Source: Acidiphilium acidophilum
GTDB lineage: Bacteria; Pseudomonadota; Alphaproteobacteria; Acetobacterales; Acetobacteraceae
Assembly: GCF_033842475.1 (NCBI RefSeq)
Contig: NZ_JAWXYB010000018.1
Coordinates: 3,207,501-3,271,500 of the forward strand
DNA: 64,000 nucleotides
Direction: 5' to 3'
In this document: one piece after another, positions 36,963 to 46,075 of the stretch
Layout: each line of letters opens with the position of its first letter
Numbering within the stretch: the first letter of the stretch is position 1
The notes under the pieces: model-generated
Told to the model about the DNA's origin: nothing
Database searches by the model: none
The model's input: only the letters and a program-made list of their open reading frames with translations
Translations under genes and position numbers: made by a program

Positions 36963-38858
36963 TCAGGTCACCGTGATCGCAAATGAAGCTGCAGTCGCCG
37001 CCGACCCGCTCGCCGTTTCAACCCACAGGTAATATGTCCCCGCAGTCGCCGGGATGGTCGCATAGGCGGCCCAGACCGTATCGTTGTCGATGATCGATGC
37101 CGCCTCCCAGCCTCCCGTCGGGGCGATCGTCGCACTGGTGGAAAATGCAATCTGGGTCGCGGTCGTCTGGGCTGGTGAAATTCCGCCGTTGACCGGTATC
37201 GTCCCCGACCCTGCAGCCACAGTCGTCGTCGCCGGCTGGTTGATCGTATACGTAACGCTTGGCGCCGCAGCGGCGACAACGGAAATCGCCCCGGAAACCG
37301 CCGTCACGCTCGGCGCACCGGTCTGCTGCGCCCAAACATAAAATGTCCCCGCAGCGGTTCCTGCCGTCAAACTCGCGGTCCAGCTCGCCCCGCTGAGCGT
37401 GGCCGTGACGAAACTGCCAGGCACCACCGTCGCACTGCTCGACAAGCCCACCTGCACCCCAGTGCCTGCGGGCGTGACGGTACCAGCCACGTTTATCGCA
37501 CCGCCCGCCGCCACACTCGCCGGCACGCTGGTGATCGCCACCCCTGCAGCGGCAACCGTGAATGGCTCGCTGGTGCCGAATACCGTCGGCTGGCCATGAT
37601 CGCGCACGAACATCGTGTATGTACCCGCCGCAAGCCCCGGCACCTGAAGACTGTAGCCGCTGGCCCCGATCAGTGGCGAAACGGCCGCAGTCCAGTTCAC
37701 CCCATCGGTCGAATAATCGAGCCCGGCTGGCGTATCATCGAACAACCCGCCGCTCACCGAAAACGCGACACCCGGAGCCTGACCCGCAATCGCATTGACC
37801 GTGATCGTTGGCGATGCCGGTGCAACCCCGTTCCACCACACGATCGATCCGCCGGAGTATGTCAGCGCCACAAGCTCGGTCTCGGCCCCCGGCGGGAGGG
37901 TCGTCACGCCACTTCCCGACGTGATGCCGACCCCCATTGTCACCACACCAGCCGAAAGATTGATCACCCGGCACGAAAACCCGCTACCCATGTTGGTGAA
38001 ATTCGCACTCAGCGTCATCGGCTGGCTTGCGACAAGGATACGCTGATTATGGGTGGTCGCATCGAGCACGGTATTCGCCGTCAGCTCGACCACACCGGCA
38101 CGCATCGTCGGTACTTTCTGGGCGATATAGGTCCATATCGCCGCGAAACTCTGGCTCAGCAGGCTGTTTCCGCCCTGTGCCACGAGCAACTGATCCGAAT
38201 CCGAGGCCGCGCCTGCCGCCGGCAACTGATCGATCGTCTGCCCACCGATCAGCTGCTGATACGTGATCCATGCATTTGCGCCGTTCTGCCAGATCGCGAT
38301 GTAATCGCTCGCCCCGATCGTACTCGCCGCATTCGCGACCGCCGGCGCCGCCAAACCCGGTCCAGCGGGTCCAGCAGGGCCCGTCGCACCACTTTCGCCC
38401 TGCGGCCCGGCCGGTCCCGCCGGACCAACCGGGCCGGCAATCGAACCCGCCGTAACGCTGAAGGTTCCGTTCGGATCGATCGCGATGCCCGTCCCGGCAC
38501 TGAACAACCCCCGCAACTCGGACATTGCTAGCCGGGCCGGCGAGCCCGAAGCATTCACAATCAGCTCCGCGTCGAGCTGAAAAGTGCCGAGCAGCGGAAA
38601 TCCCAGATGATCCTCGCCGTTCGCCGCCAGCGTCGTGACCGACAGTTCCAGTCCGGCGCCCAGCGTGAGGGCCTCGGGTTCGCCCGTGCCTGCACTGGCC
38701 CGCCCCAATATGTCGCCGGTCGGAAGCAAAATCTCGGTTTGCAGACCCGCGGTGATCTGCGCCACCGAGGCGGCATACAGGGTGCCGTTCTGCGAAAGCG
38801 GTATCAGGTCCGTCGGCCCCGCGTCGGGCACCGTCGGCAACTGGGGAATCGTTGTCAT
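36963..38858 (-). CDS. Phage tail fibre with collagen-like segment
   Basis: 631 residues. The N-terminus (IPQLPTVPDAGPTDLIPLSQ, then NGTLYAASVAQITAGLQ) resembles that of the spike at 38942-41485, suggesting a shared baseplate-attachment domain. A short collagen-like run (GPVGPAGPAGPQGESGATGP) lies near residue 145, as in many phage fibres where it trimerises. The C-terminal half has repeated Ig-like beta modules with Thr/Ala-rich strands (AGTYTMFVRDHGQPTVFG; AGTFYVWAQQTGAPSV; AGTYYLWVETASGSA), likely receptor-facing. Confidence 0.85.
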   Translation of the reverse strand: MTTIPQLPTVPDAGPTDLIPLSQNGTLYAASVAQITAGLQTEILLPTGDILGRASAGTGEPEALTLGAGLELSVTTLAANGEDHLGFPLLGTFQLDAELIVNASGSPARLAMSELRGLFSAGTGIAIDPNGTFSVTAGSIAGPVGPAGPAGPQGESGATGPAGPAGPGLAAPAVANAASTIGASDYIAIWQNGANAWITYQQLIGGQTIDQLPAAGAASDSDQLLVAQGGNSLLSQSFAAIWTYIAQKVPTMRAGVVELTANTVLDATTHNQRILVASQPMTLSANFTNMGSGFSCRVINLSAGVVTMGVGITSGSGVTTLPPGAETELVALTYSGGSIVWWNGVAPASPTITVNAIAGQAPGVAFSVSGGLFDDTPAGLDYSTDGVNWTAAVSPLIGASGYSLQVPGLAAGTYTMFVRDHGQPTVFGTSEPFTVAAAGVAITSVPASVAAGGAINVAGTVTPAGTGVQVGLSSSATVVPGSFVTATLSGASWTASLTAGTAAGTFYVWAQQTGAPSVTAVSGAISVVAAAAPSVTYTINQPATTTVAAGSGTIPVNGGISPAQTTATQIAFSTSATIAPTGGWEAASIIDNDTVWAAYATIPATAGTYYLWVETASGSAATAASFAITVT

Positions 38859-38941
38859 TCAATAACATCCTCAAAGTTCGCGACCCGGCAGATTGCGTCC
38901 GGTCATTGCAGCACGAGGTCGGGCATCCCGCCGCGGTGGCA

Positions 38942-41485
38942 TCAGGCAACCGCGATCCAGCCCGTCGCATCCGTCGCCGTCTGCTTGATCCAGTAGGTCG
39001 ACCCGACCCCGCCATTCAGGTTCCGAAAACTCGAGCCGGGAGGTGCGGCGATCACGCCGCTCGGCGCACCGCGCCCGATCAATGTCAGGCATCCGGTCGG
39101 TTCGGTCGCCGACAGATACCGTACGCCGCCGCCCGATGCCGGCTGCAGCTTGACATCCCCCGCCTGACTTTGCAGCGTGACACTGCCATCGCCGCCCGGT
39201 TCCAGATAATCCGACTGCATGAACCGTACCGCCTGCCAGGCACCCGCTTCACCCTGCCATTCGATCGAGGCCCCCGCCGGCACCGTGACCGGTGCCCCGG
39301 TCCAGTTCTCCTGCGCCGGCGCACTCCCCGCCGCTGCGAAACCGATCGACGACAGGCAATGAACGGCCAGCTTGCGAGACTGAATCACCGGTAGCCCCAC
39401 CTGCACCGCGACGGTCGCACCAACCCCGTCACCACTGATCGTCGCGACCGTCCCAGGGCCATACCCGCTGCCATACGCGGTCATATAGACGCCGATCACG
39501 GCGCCATCGGCGATCCACACCCCCGCCGTCGCCCCGCTGCCAGGACCGGTGATCGCCACGGTCGCCGTCGTATAGTTCGACCCCGCATTGGTCACCTTGA
39601 TGAAACTGATCTGCCCGGCCATGCTCTGTGCCGTGGCGCTGATCATGCTCTGAACCGGACCACTACTCTGCGATACTGAAACCCGATCGACGATATCAGG
39701 ATAGACCAGTGTATTGACCCCACCCGATGCGATCGGGTTGACCGCGAACGACTCCGCATAATTGATCAGGTTGCCGCGAAGAATGAGCGAGTCGGTATAG
39801 GGTACCAGTGCATCCAGAGGATTCCCGCCGGTCCCGGACGACACGACATTATCAGCCACCACAACCAGCTGCGGCGCGTCACGCAGAACAATCCCCGATC
39901 CGCCTGCCCCGTAACCGACATAATTACCGATGATCGACAGATTATTGCAGCTGATCCCGAAATTGTCGCCGCGACCGTCCGACTCAACATTCAGCGCAAT
40001 GATCCCGATCGCACAATCCTGCACGTAATTGCCTCGCACGGTGCAGTTCTGCGTCCCGCCGATCCCGATCCCGATCGTCGGCCCATCGATATAATTTCCG
40101 GTGAGGTCGACGAAGATCGCACCCCCGGCATCGATGCCGAACCCCCCTGCCCCGGTAATCATATTGTCCGAAATCCGGCAGTAGCCGGTATTCGCCAGCA
40201 TCCCGCCACCCGACGGCCCATTATTGACGATCAGATTGCCCGTAACAATAATATTACGCCCCGATATCGAAATACCGTATCCGGTATTGTCGAACGTGCA
40301 ATTATTAGCGACTAATCCACCCAGAACATCGGGATTGGCATTGCCATAAACCCCGGGTTCCGTGTTGGTCGCATTGAAATTGCCGACTGAAATGCCCGTC
40401 TGATTGTTCCAGCAGGTATTGCCGACAATCTGGACGTCCCGGATCTTCAGAACGAAGGTCGGATCCTGACTGTCGACGTATATGCCGTTGCGGGCATTGT
40501 CATGGGCGCGGCAACAGGTCACCGCCACCGAATCGCACGCCGCCACCCACATTCCATCGACCGCATTGGCGGTGAATTCACAGTCATGGATATGGTGGCG
40601 GGTCAGCGTCGGATCACTCGGTGCAAGTGCCAGACCCCATCCATAGATCGACCCCATCGCGTTGCGAAACAGCGAGCGGGTGATATTGGCATTGGTGCAC
40701 GAAGCCTGAACCACCACTCCCCAGGTATCGGCAGTGATCGCCGGATTGGCATCGAAAACCAGGCCATCCGCGAAAAACTGGGTTGCGCTTACGCTGATCC
40801 ACGCCGGATTGGCCGAGGTTCCGGTTGCGCTCTGCGCCCCCCTGGTCAGCACCGTCTGCCCGGGAACCCCCACCATGACCGCGCAAGTTCCCCCGACATC
40901 GCACTCCCCATCGATTCGATAGGTGCGCGGCCCGAATCGTACCGGATTTCCCGAGGCCAGCGCCGCGATCAGCGCAGGCGCGTCATTGGTAACGCCATCG
41001 CCCACCGCACCGAAATCCTCGATGGCCACGGCATTCGCAGCGATCGCCGACAACGTGCGCAAAGCGCTGGCCCCTGCCGCGATCGCCTCGAACCCACCTG
41101 CCTGAACCCCCGAGACACCAGACACACCCTGCATGAATGTCGCATAGGATACGCCGGAATTGACCCCCGACTGACCGACCGGCACCACATCAGTACTGGC
41201 GGGCGTGGAACCTGCCGGCAGGGTCGCAATCTCGAACGGGGCCGCTGTCGCCGACAGGGTCGTTCCACTCAACGCCAGATTTGCGCCGACGCTGATCGCA
41301 ACGGGACTGGCAACCCCCGGGCCGACACCGCCGAACAAGGTTCCCTGCGGCAATGACAGGGCCTGTTGCATCCCGGCCAGAATCTGCGCCCGCGTGGCAC
41401 CCACGGTCGACCCGTTCTGAAACACGGGCAGAATATCGCTATCCGATACCGAGGCGGCATCAGGCAATTGTCCAATCGTTGGCAT
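38942..41485 (-). CDS. Phage tail spike, right-handed beta-helix
   Basis: 847 residues. Residues 1-40 (IGQLPDAASVSDSDILPVFQ and on to AQILAGMQ) match the attachment domain of the neighbouring fibre. From about 155, AIEDFGAVGDGVTNDAPALI is the classic entry of pectate-lyase-type spikes. Many Asn-rich coils follow (NNCTFDNTGYGISISGRNII, DNMITGAGGFGIDAGG), consistent with a long parallel beta-helix. A trimmed C-terminal domain ends VGSTYWIKQTATDATGWIAV. Probably binds or cleaves a host polysaccharide; the catalytic residues cannot be assigned. Confidence 0.88.
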   Translation of the reverse strand: MPTIGQLPDAASVSDSDILPVFQNGSTVGATRAQILAGMQQALSLPQGTLFGGVGPGVASPVAISVGANLALSGTTLSATAAPFEIATLPAGSTPASTDVVPVGQSGVNSGVSYATFMQGVSGVSGVQAGGFEAIAAGASALRTLSAIAANAVAIEDFGAVGDGVTNDAPALIAALASGNPVRFGPRTYRIDGECDVGGTCAVMVGVPGQTVLTRGAQSATGTSANPAWISVSATQFFADGLVFDANPAITADTWGVVVQASCTNANITRSLFRNAMGSIYGWGLALAPSDPTLTRHHIHDCEFTANAVDGMWVAACDSVAVTCCRAHDNARNGIYVDSQDPTFVLKIRDVQIVGNTCWNNQTGISVGNFNATNTEPGVYGNANPDVLGGLVANNCTFDNTGYGISISGRNIIVTGNLIVNNGPSGGGMLANTGYCRISDNMITGAGGFGIDAGGAIFVDLTGNYIDGPTIGIGIGGTQNCTVRGNYVQDCAIGIIALNVESDGRGDNFGISCNNLSIIGNYVGYGAGGSGIVLRDAPQLVVVADNVVSSGTGGNPLDALVPYTDSLILRGNLINYAESFAVNPIASGGVNTLVYPDIVDRVSVSQSSGPVQSMISATAQSMAGQISFIKVTNAGSNYTTATVAITGPGSGATAGVWIADGAVIGVYMTAYGSGYGPGTVATISGDGVGATVAVQVGLPVIQSRKLAVHCLSSIGFAAAGSAPAQENWTGAPVTVPAGASIEWQGEAGAWQAVRFMQSDYLEPGGDGSVTLQSQAGDVKLQPASGGGVRYLSATEPTGCLTLIGRGAPSGVIAAPPGSSFRNLNGGVGSTYWIKQTATDATGWIAVA

Positions 41486-41495
41486 GAAATTCCCC

Positions 41496-41987
41496 TCAGT
41501 CGGCGGTGATCGGCTGGCCGGATGGGCTGGTCAGCGGCAACCCCCCCAATGTCGTGATCGCCGTGGGGGGCGCCGGCACCGATGCCAACGCCACCACCTG
41601 CAAGGCGATGCTCCGGGCCAGGCTGCGGCCGCAGGCGGTCGTCACCCCGATCGTCACGGTGTAATTGGTGCCGGACTGACCGCCAGTGAGCCAAAGCACC
41701 GCCCTCGTGCCATCGATCGCGGACGACGCCAGCGCCAGATCCCCCGGATTATCGGGCGTTATCGCGACTGTCAGGCTCGCAATCGTATCGCCCGGATTCC
41801 CGGTCAGGGCCGGCGCGATGTCGAACACGTAGTCCAGCGTATCGCCGGGATCTTTCTCAGGCCAGGTCAATGGCTGCGGCGGCAGCAGAGCCAACCCCCG
41901 CGGCGTCGGAATGAACCCGTCGATCTCGATCAACCGCGCCGAAGATACCTGCCAGACGTAACTCGTCGGCGTCGTCGTTCCGCTCAT
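41496..41987 (-). CDS. Phage fibre-tail adaptor-like protein
   Basis: 163 residues from the ATG at 41987; the longer frame overlaps the upstream gene. It opens MSGTTTPTSYVWQVSSARLI and has a beta-sandwich look (DYVFDIAPALTGNPGDTIAS; YTVTIGVTTACGRSLARSIA). Proteins of this size with a phage-tail Ig-like pattern are often annotated as fibre-tail adaptors between baseplate and fibres, matching its position. The assignment is by context. Confidence 0.5.
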   Translation of the reverse strand: MSGTTTPTSYVWQVSSARLIEIDGFIPTPRGLALLPPQPLTWPEKDPGDTLDYVFDIAPALTGNPGDTIASLTVAITPDNPGDLALASSAIDGTRAVLWLTGGQSGTNYTVTIGVTTACGRSLARSIALQVVALASVPAPPTAITTLGGLPLTSPSGQPITAD

Positions 41988-42000
41988 GCTCTCCACTCCG

Positions 42001-43257
42001 TCAATATTCGACGATGACGATGCCGGGCGCTCCCAGCCCACCGGGGCTGCCGACCGGATTGGTCCCCCCGGTCGTCGTCCCGCCGCCGCCGCCGCCGCCG
42101 CCGAATCCCGAGGCCGAAAATCCGGTCACCGGCCCGCTGGCACCCCGTCCGCGCCCGTCACCGCCGCCATCACCGCCACGACAGGCCACCGCGATGCCGT
42201 CGCCACCCATCGCTCCTGCCTGATTGATCCGCGCCCCCGATCCGATCCCGCCGACGCCCCCGGCAGTCGCGAACAGCGCCGCCGTGCCACCCCCGCCTCC
42301 GCCCCCGCCTGACGCCGACAAATAGCTGCCGAAACTCGACGTACCGCCCGCCCCGCCATCACCCGGTGATGAGGGCGGCGCTCCGCCCGCGCCGACGGTC
42401 ACCGCGACGATCTGCCCCGCCGTCAGCCCGCCGATAATGTCGATCGCGGTGCCGCCCTGGCCGCCCCCGCCCCCGGGCAGGGTCGCGTGGTATCCCGCAC
42501 CACCCCCACCGCCGACCGCGCGCACCTTCACCTGCGTCACCCCCGCTGGCACGATAAAGGCTCCCGAACTCTCGAACACCTGGATCGACGAAAATCCCGG
42601 CCTCAACTGCGGCAATTTGAAACCGATGAACGGCGCCTGGGGCAGTGCTGCGATATCAGACGCGGTAATCGCACTCTGTCCGTAATTCACGGTAACGACG
42701 TAAAGTCCTACCCAGCCTTCATCCACCGCCGGCGTCGTCTGTGTCCCCGCCGCCGCCGCCGCACCCGGTTTGACCTGAAGCTGAACCCGCTCGATCCGGG
42801 CCGTGTTCTGCGCCGCTCCCGAATTGCCCGGTCCCGAATACGGGACCGAAGGATTGGCGGCATTCACGTAAGGCAGAACCACCGGCCCCGCATCGGTCTC
42901 GGCAAACGTCGCCTCGATCAGATAATTCACCGACTGCCCCGAGCTGACCGGCGCGGCCAAAGTGAACGTCACCGGATCGAGATTGATCCCCATTTTCACG
43001 ATCTGCTCGGATGTATCCGCCGCCAGACTGCCATAGGCGTTGGCATCGACCGGCCCGAACTGGGTGATCGAACCCGGTGCCAACGTGATGGTCAAGGACG
43101 CCGGCACACTCGGCAGGCAGCCCAGCCCGTCCGCTACCATCGCGGTGCCAAGCACGGCAGCACTCAAAGCACCGATCCCGACCAGCACGTTGCGATTGAT
43201 GTTAAGTATATCGGTGTCGAGCGGAATGGCGCCCGGATAGACAATGGTGCGATCCAT
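42001..43257 (-). CDS. Phage tail protein with glycine-rich C-terminal domain
   Basis: 418 residues from the ATG at 43257, preceded by AAAGGA. The N-terminal half (TDILNINRNVLVGIGALSAA; LTITLAPGSITQFGPVDANA) is a pattern frequent in fibre proteins of proteobacterial myophages. From about residue 255, VFESSGAFIVPAGVTQVKVR starts a Gly-rich domain with runs of five or more glycines interspersed with short beta strands. Such poly-Gly domains form tips of phage fibres (polyglycine-helix type), so this is a candidate receptor-binding adhesin. Confidence 0.8.
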   Translation of the reverse strand: MDRTIVYPGAIPLDTDILNINRNVLVGIGALSAAVLGTAMVADGLGCLPSVPASLTITLAPGSITQFGPVDANAYGSLAADTSEQIVKMGINLDPVTFTLAAPVSSGQSVNYLIEATFAETDAGPVVLPYVNAANPSVPYSGPGNSGAAQNTARIERVQLQVKPGAAAAAGTQTTPAVDEGWVGLYVVTVNYGQSAITASDIAALPQAPFIGFKLPQLRPGFSSIQVFESSGAFIVPAGVTQVKVRAVGGGGGAGYHATLPGGGGGQGGTAIDIIGGLTAGQIVAVTVGAGGAPPSSPGDGGAGGTSSFGSYLSASGGGGGGGGTAALFATAGGVGGIGSGARINQAGAMGGDGIAVACRGGDGGGDGRGRGASGPVTGFSASGFGGGGGGGGTTTGGTNPVGSPGGLGAPGIVIVEY

Positions 43258-43303
43258 GAATATTCCTTTGATTGACTGTCGATGATTGTCGTCAGGCGGC
43301 GCC

Positions 43304-43999
43304 TCAGTCGGACAAACGCGTCCACGCGACCGCATTGACCGGAAGCACCGCGACGATGGCGGCATAGATATCGTTATCGTCGATCAGCCCCGGATCGTCG
43401 GCAAGATCGCTCCAGGCGAGCGGTGCCACGCCATAGCCGCCCGGGCCCAGATTATATCCGCCATCATTGCCGGTTGCCGCCACGACGGGACGATAGACGG
43501 TAAGAAAGCATTGATACGGCAAATCAAGATTGCCATATCCTCCAACTGTATTGTATCCGAGTGTATTCGAATTGTACCCGCCAGTGTCGAACGTGTTGAA
43601 CGGCTCGAATACCACCGGCGCCCGGCCTGTCTCAGCCGTCACCGCCGCAATCAGCGCCGCTCGTGTCGCCCGTGGTGCCAGTAACCCGGCGCGAATGCGG
43701 GCACTGAACGCCGCATCCGTCTCGCCCACCCGGCGCGCGAGACCGGGCCCCCCATAATCCTGCGCGGCCATGTCCAGAAACGCCCCGCTCGCCGTCGCGA
43801 TTCTCGTCTGGCTGGCAGCAAAGCCGATCAGCCCATAAAGCGTAGCCCAGAGCGCCGCGAGACCACCGAGCACCAGATCGAGCACCGGCGTCTGGTCCGC
43901 GAACCATCGCGCCGGCAGAACCAGCTTCAACCGGGCGATCATGTCGGAAGTACTGCCCTTGGCCACGCCGCCGACCTGGCTGGATTGAGTGCCGCTCAT
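43304..43999 (-). CDS. Phage tail protein, DUF2612-like
   Basis: 231 residues from the ATG at 43999. It follows the baseplate J-like gene with a 1-nt gap and is in the place of P2 gpI. DMIARLKLVLPARWFADQTP and RRVGETDAAFSARIRAGLLA match the pattern of DUF2612 tail proteins. A Gly/Tyr/Asn-rich segment (TFDTGGYNSNTLGYNTVGGY) in the middle is unusual and may be a flexible link. Confidence 0.65.
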   Translation of the reverse strand: MSGTQSSQVGGVAKGSTSDMIARLKLVLPARWFADQTPVLDLVLGGLAALWATLYGLIGFAASQTRIATASGAFLDMAAQDYGGPGLARRVGETDAAFSARIRAGLLAPRATRAALIAAVTAETGRAPVVFEPFNTFDTGGYNSNTLGYNTVGGYGNLDLPYQCFLTVYRPVVAATGNDGGYNLGPGGYGVAPLAWSDLADDPGLIDDNDIYAAIVAVLPVNAVAWTRLSD

Positions 44000-44000
44000 C

Positions 44001-45125
44001 TCAACCCACACTGATCGTGCCGGTGCGCACAACCCCGAAGATTGGCGGCACGATATCGGCGGCCGCCCCGTTAAGCGTCAGATCCGTGACATTCACGACG
44101 GCAGCAGACGCATCGTAAGCCAACTGAACGAGCCGCGAGTACGGCAGGCTCGCTCCCACCGGAAGCGCCTCGATATAGGAGGCGATCGCGTTGGTCACGG
44201 CGGCGATCGCAGCAGCGGACTGAGCCCCGGTCGCGAGGCTCAGCGTCAACGATACATTCGCCACCACCACCACCGGCCCCTGCACCGCAAACCGCGTCCC
44301 GACCGGACGAACCGCGTTGACGACGGCGGCAATCGTCGCCAGCAGGCTGGCCGGCGGCGCCCCGGTGCCGTTATCCACGGTCACCACGAAACTCCCCGGG
44401 CTCGGCGCCCCGGTCTGGTCGACATTTTCGTCGATCTCGACCGAAAGCCCCTGCTGAACCCCCGCAATCGCCGCCTCGATCGCACCCGGCGTGGCGCGCG
44501 CCAGACTTGCGAGATAATTTCCGAACCGCGCCTTGAATGCCGCATCGCTTTCGGCATCGAGTCCGCCGCTCGTCGGTGCCGCATTCGTCACGGTATCGAT
44601 CCCCGGGATCGCCGACGTCAGTAACCCGATCGTGCCACCCAGCACATCACCCGCCGCGCCTGCCACCAGGGCCGCAACCGGCAGGTCGATCGACCCGATC
44701 CCCGCCGCCAAATTATATCCCGGCGGCGCCGGCCCATACGCCGGGTTGGCCGCATCGGCGGTCACCGCGAAACTCTGCGTGCCGTCGCTGGTCATCACCG
44801 TGGTCCCAACCGGAATGAAAGCGGCCAGAACCGGCGCAAACCGCCCGAACGTCACAATGCCCGCCGCAGTCGATGCCGGCAGTCGCACGAACCCGAAATC
44901 CGCCCCGAAACTGTCGCAATCGCTACCGCTGCTGGTCGCGAGACGCGTCGTCTGCAATACCTCAACGATCAGCCATTGCAACCACAGGCCCAACGACGCA
45001 TTCGCCTCCAGAATGGCGCGCAGGACCGAACCCACAGTCAAATCCAGCACCTGCGTGGCCGCGCCCTGCACGGCAGCCGCCATCTGCTCCACCATTGCCG
45101 TGAAGTTCTGCAACGATAACTGCAT
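44001..45125 (-). CDS. Baseplate J-like protein (gpJ/gp47 family)
   Basis: 374 residues. LDLTVGSVLRAILEANASLG near the N-terminus, the SDCDSFGADFGFVRLPASTA segment and LDAESDAAFKARFGNYLASL are hallmarks of baseplate J/gp47 proteins, which form the wedge periphery of contractile tails. The C-terminus (LPYSRLVQLAYDASAAVVNV) is also typical. Coupled with the gp25-like gene upstream and the DUF2612 gene downstream. Confidence 0.92.
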   Translation of the reverse strand: MQLSLQNFTAMVEQMAAAVQGAATQVLDLTVGSVLRAILEANASLGLWLQWLIVEVLQTTRLATSSGSDCDSFGADFGFVRLPASTAAGIVTFGRFAPVLAAFIPVGTTVMTSDGTQSFAVTADAANPAYGPAPPGYNLAAGIGSIDLPVAALVAGAAGDVLGGTIGLLTSAIPGIDTVTNAAPTSGGLDAESDAAFKARFGNYLASLARATPGAIEAAIAGVQQGLSVEIDENVDQTGAPSPGSFVVTVDNGTGAPPASLLATIAAVVNAVRPVGTRFAVQGPVVVVANVSLTLSLATGAQSAAAIAAVTNAIASYIEALPVGASLPYSRLVQLAYDASAAVVNVTDLTLNGAAADIVPPIFGVVRTGTISVG

Positions 45126-45164
45126 GGAATTTCCTCTGAAACGTCAAATGCGCGAACCCACCGT

Positions 45165-45527
45165 TCACAACGGCAGGGTCAACGCCGCACTCTGTCCGCT
45201 CACCGCATCCTGATAGGCAATCGTCAGCCCGATCCCCGCCGGATTACCGGCAGCGACCGTGATCTGCGGCAACGGTGACGAAGCGACCCTGCTCTCAGCC
45301 GCAATCTGCGCCCGCGCGATCGCCGCCACCGCAGCCTCCGCGCCCGCCGCACCGACGAACTGACCCAGCCCCGCACCAAAGCTCAATTGCCAGATGTAAT
45401 CGCCGGGATTCGTCAGCAGCCGCCGGAGCACGCGCTGTTCGGTCAGGGCCGAACCCGCAGCCAGAGCCAGATCCCCCCCGGCATCGATGGCCAGATCCCC
45501 CCCGAACACCAATCCCGCGTCCGCCAT
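45165..45527 (-). CDS. Baseplate wedge protein, gp25/gpW-like
   Basis: 120 residues. Gp25-type wedge proteins are small and stand just before J; this one contains QRVLRRLLTNPGDYIWQLSF, matching the typical gp25 RxLLTxPGxxxWxxxxG pattern, followed by a polymorphic helix and strands. The ATG shares one base with the stop of the spike gene (TGATG). Confidence 0.85.
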   Translation of the reverse strand: MADAGLVFGGDLAIDAGGDLALAAGSALTEQRVLRRLLTNPGDYIWQLSFGAGLGQFVGAAGAEAAVAAIARAQIAAESRVASSPLPQITVAAGNPAGIGLTIAYQDAVSGQSAALTLPL

Positions 45528-46075
45528 CAGACCACCGCCGATGTCGTGCCGGTCTGCCCGCCTTGGGGGTCCGGATGAACATGCCCGTCATAGGCCTGGC
45601 GCAGCGCATCGACACTGCCATGCTGCCCGCCCAGATCCGAGATTTCGCCACTGACCATCAAATTCCCCTCGATCGAAACCGTGCTCGCCTGCATTGCGAT
45701 CGTGCCGTCATTCCGCAGCTTGATGAACGACCCGCTCTGATGCACCAGCCAGAACTCGCCCACCGGCGTCGCCGGCGGCGCATCGGCGCTCGACCACACC
45801 CGCCCGAGCACCACCGCCTGCTCCGAATCCCCCTCCTGACCCAACACCAGCACCTGATCCCCGGGCGAAAGCGGTGCGGCCATCCCCCACCCGCCCCCGA
45901 CCCAGGACGTCAGCACCGGCAACCAGCCGGAGAGCAGATTTTCCGGCTGCATCATCACCCGTGCGGCATAAGCCGCCGTATCGAAACTCGCGACGACACC
46001 GAACCGCGCCTGTCCACTCAACCCGTCGAGTGCCGCCGCCCGCGCCTTTACGGCATTCCAGAACGCATCCATCAT
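45527..46075 (-). CDS. Baseplate assembly protein V (tail spike tip)
   Basis: 182 residues from an ATG at 46075 that overlaps the D-like stop; the longer frame upstream is a shadow of the D gene. OB-fold-like N-terminal part (FGVVASFDTAAYAARVMMQP; PLSPGDQVLVLGQEGDSEQA) and a C-terminal beta region ending DGHVHPDPQGGQTG. The His-x-His near residue 166 is where gpV/gp45 spikes bind an iron ion at the apex. It forms the membrane-piercing tip below the D-like hub. Confidence 0.85.
   Translation of the reverse strand: MMDAFWNAVKARAAALDGLSGQARFGVVASFDTAAYAARVMMQPENLLSGWLPVLTSWVGGGWGMAAPLSPGDQVLVLGQEGDSEQAVVLGRVWSSADAPPATPVGEFWLVHQSGSFIKLRNDGTIAMQASTVSIEGNLMVSGEISDLGGQHGSVDALRQAYDGHVHPDPQGGQTGTTSAVV

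Noticed and set aside
36963..38858. Collagen-like Gly-x-x run as a eukaryote-type collagen
   Set aside because: Short collagen-like runs are common trimerisation segments in phage fibres, and the context is a tail-fibre cassette.
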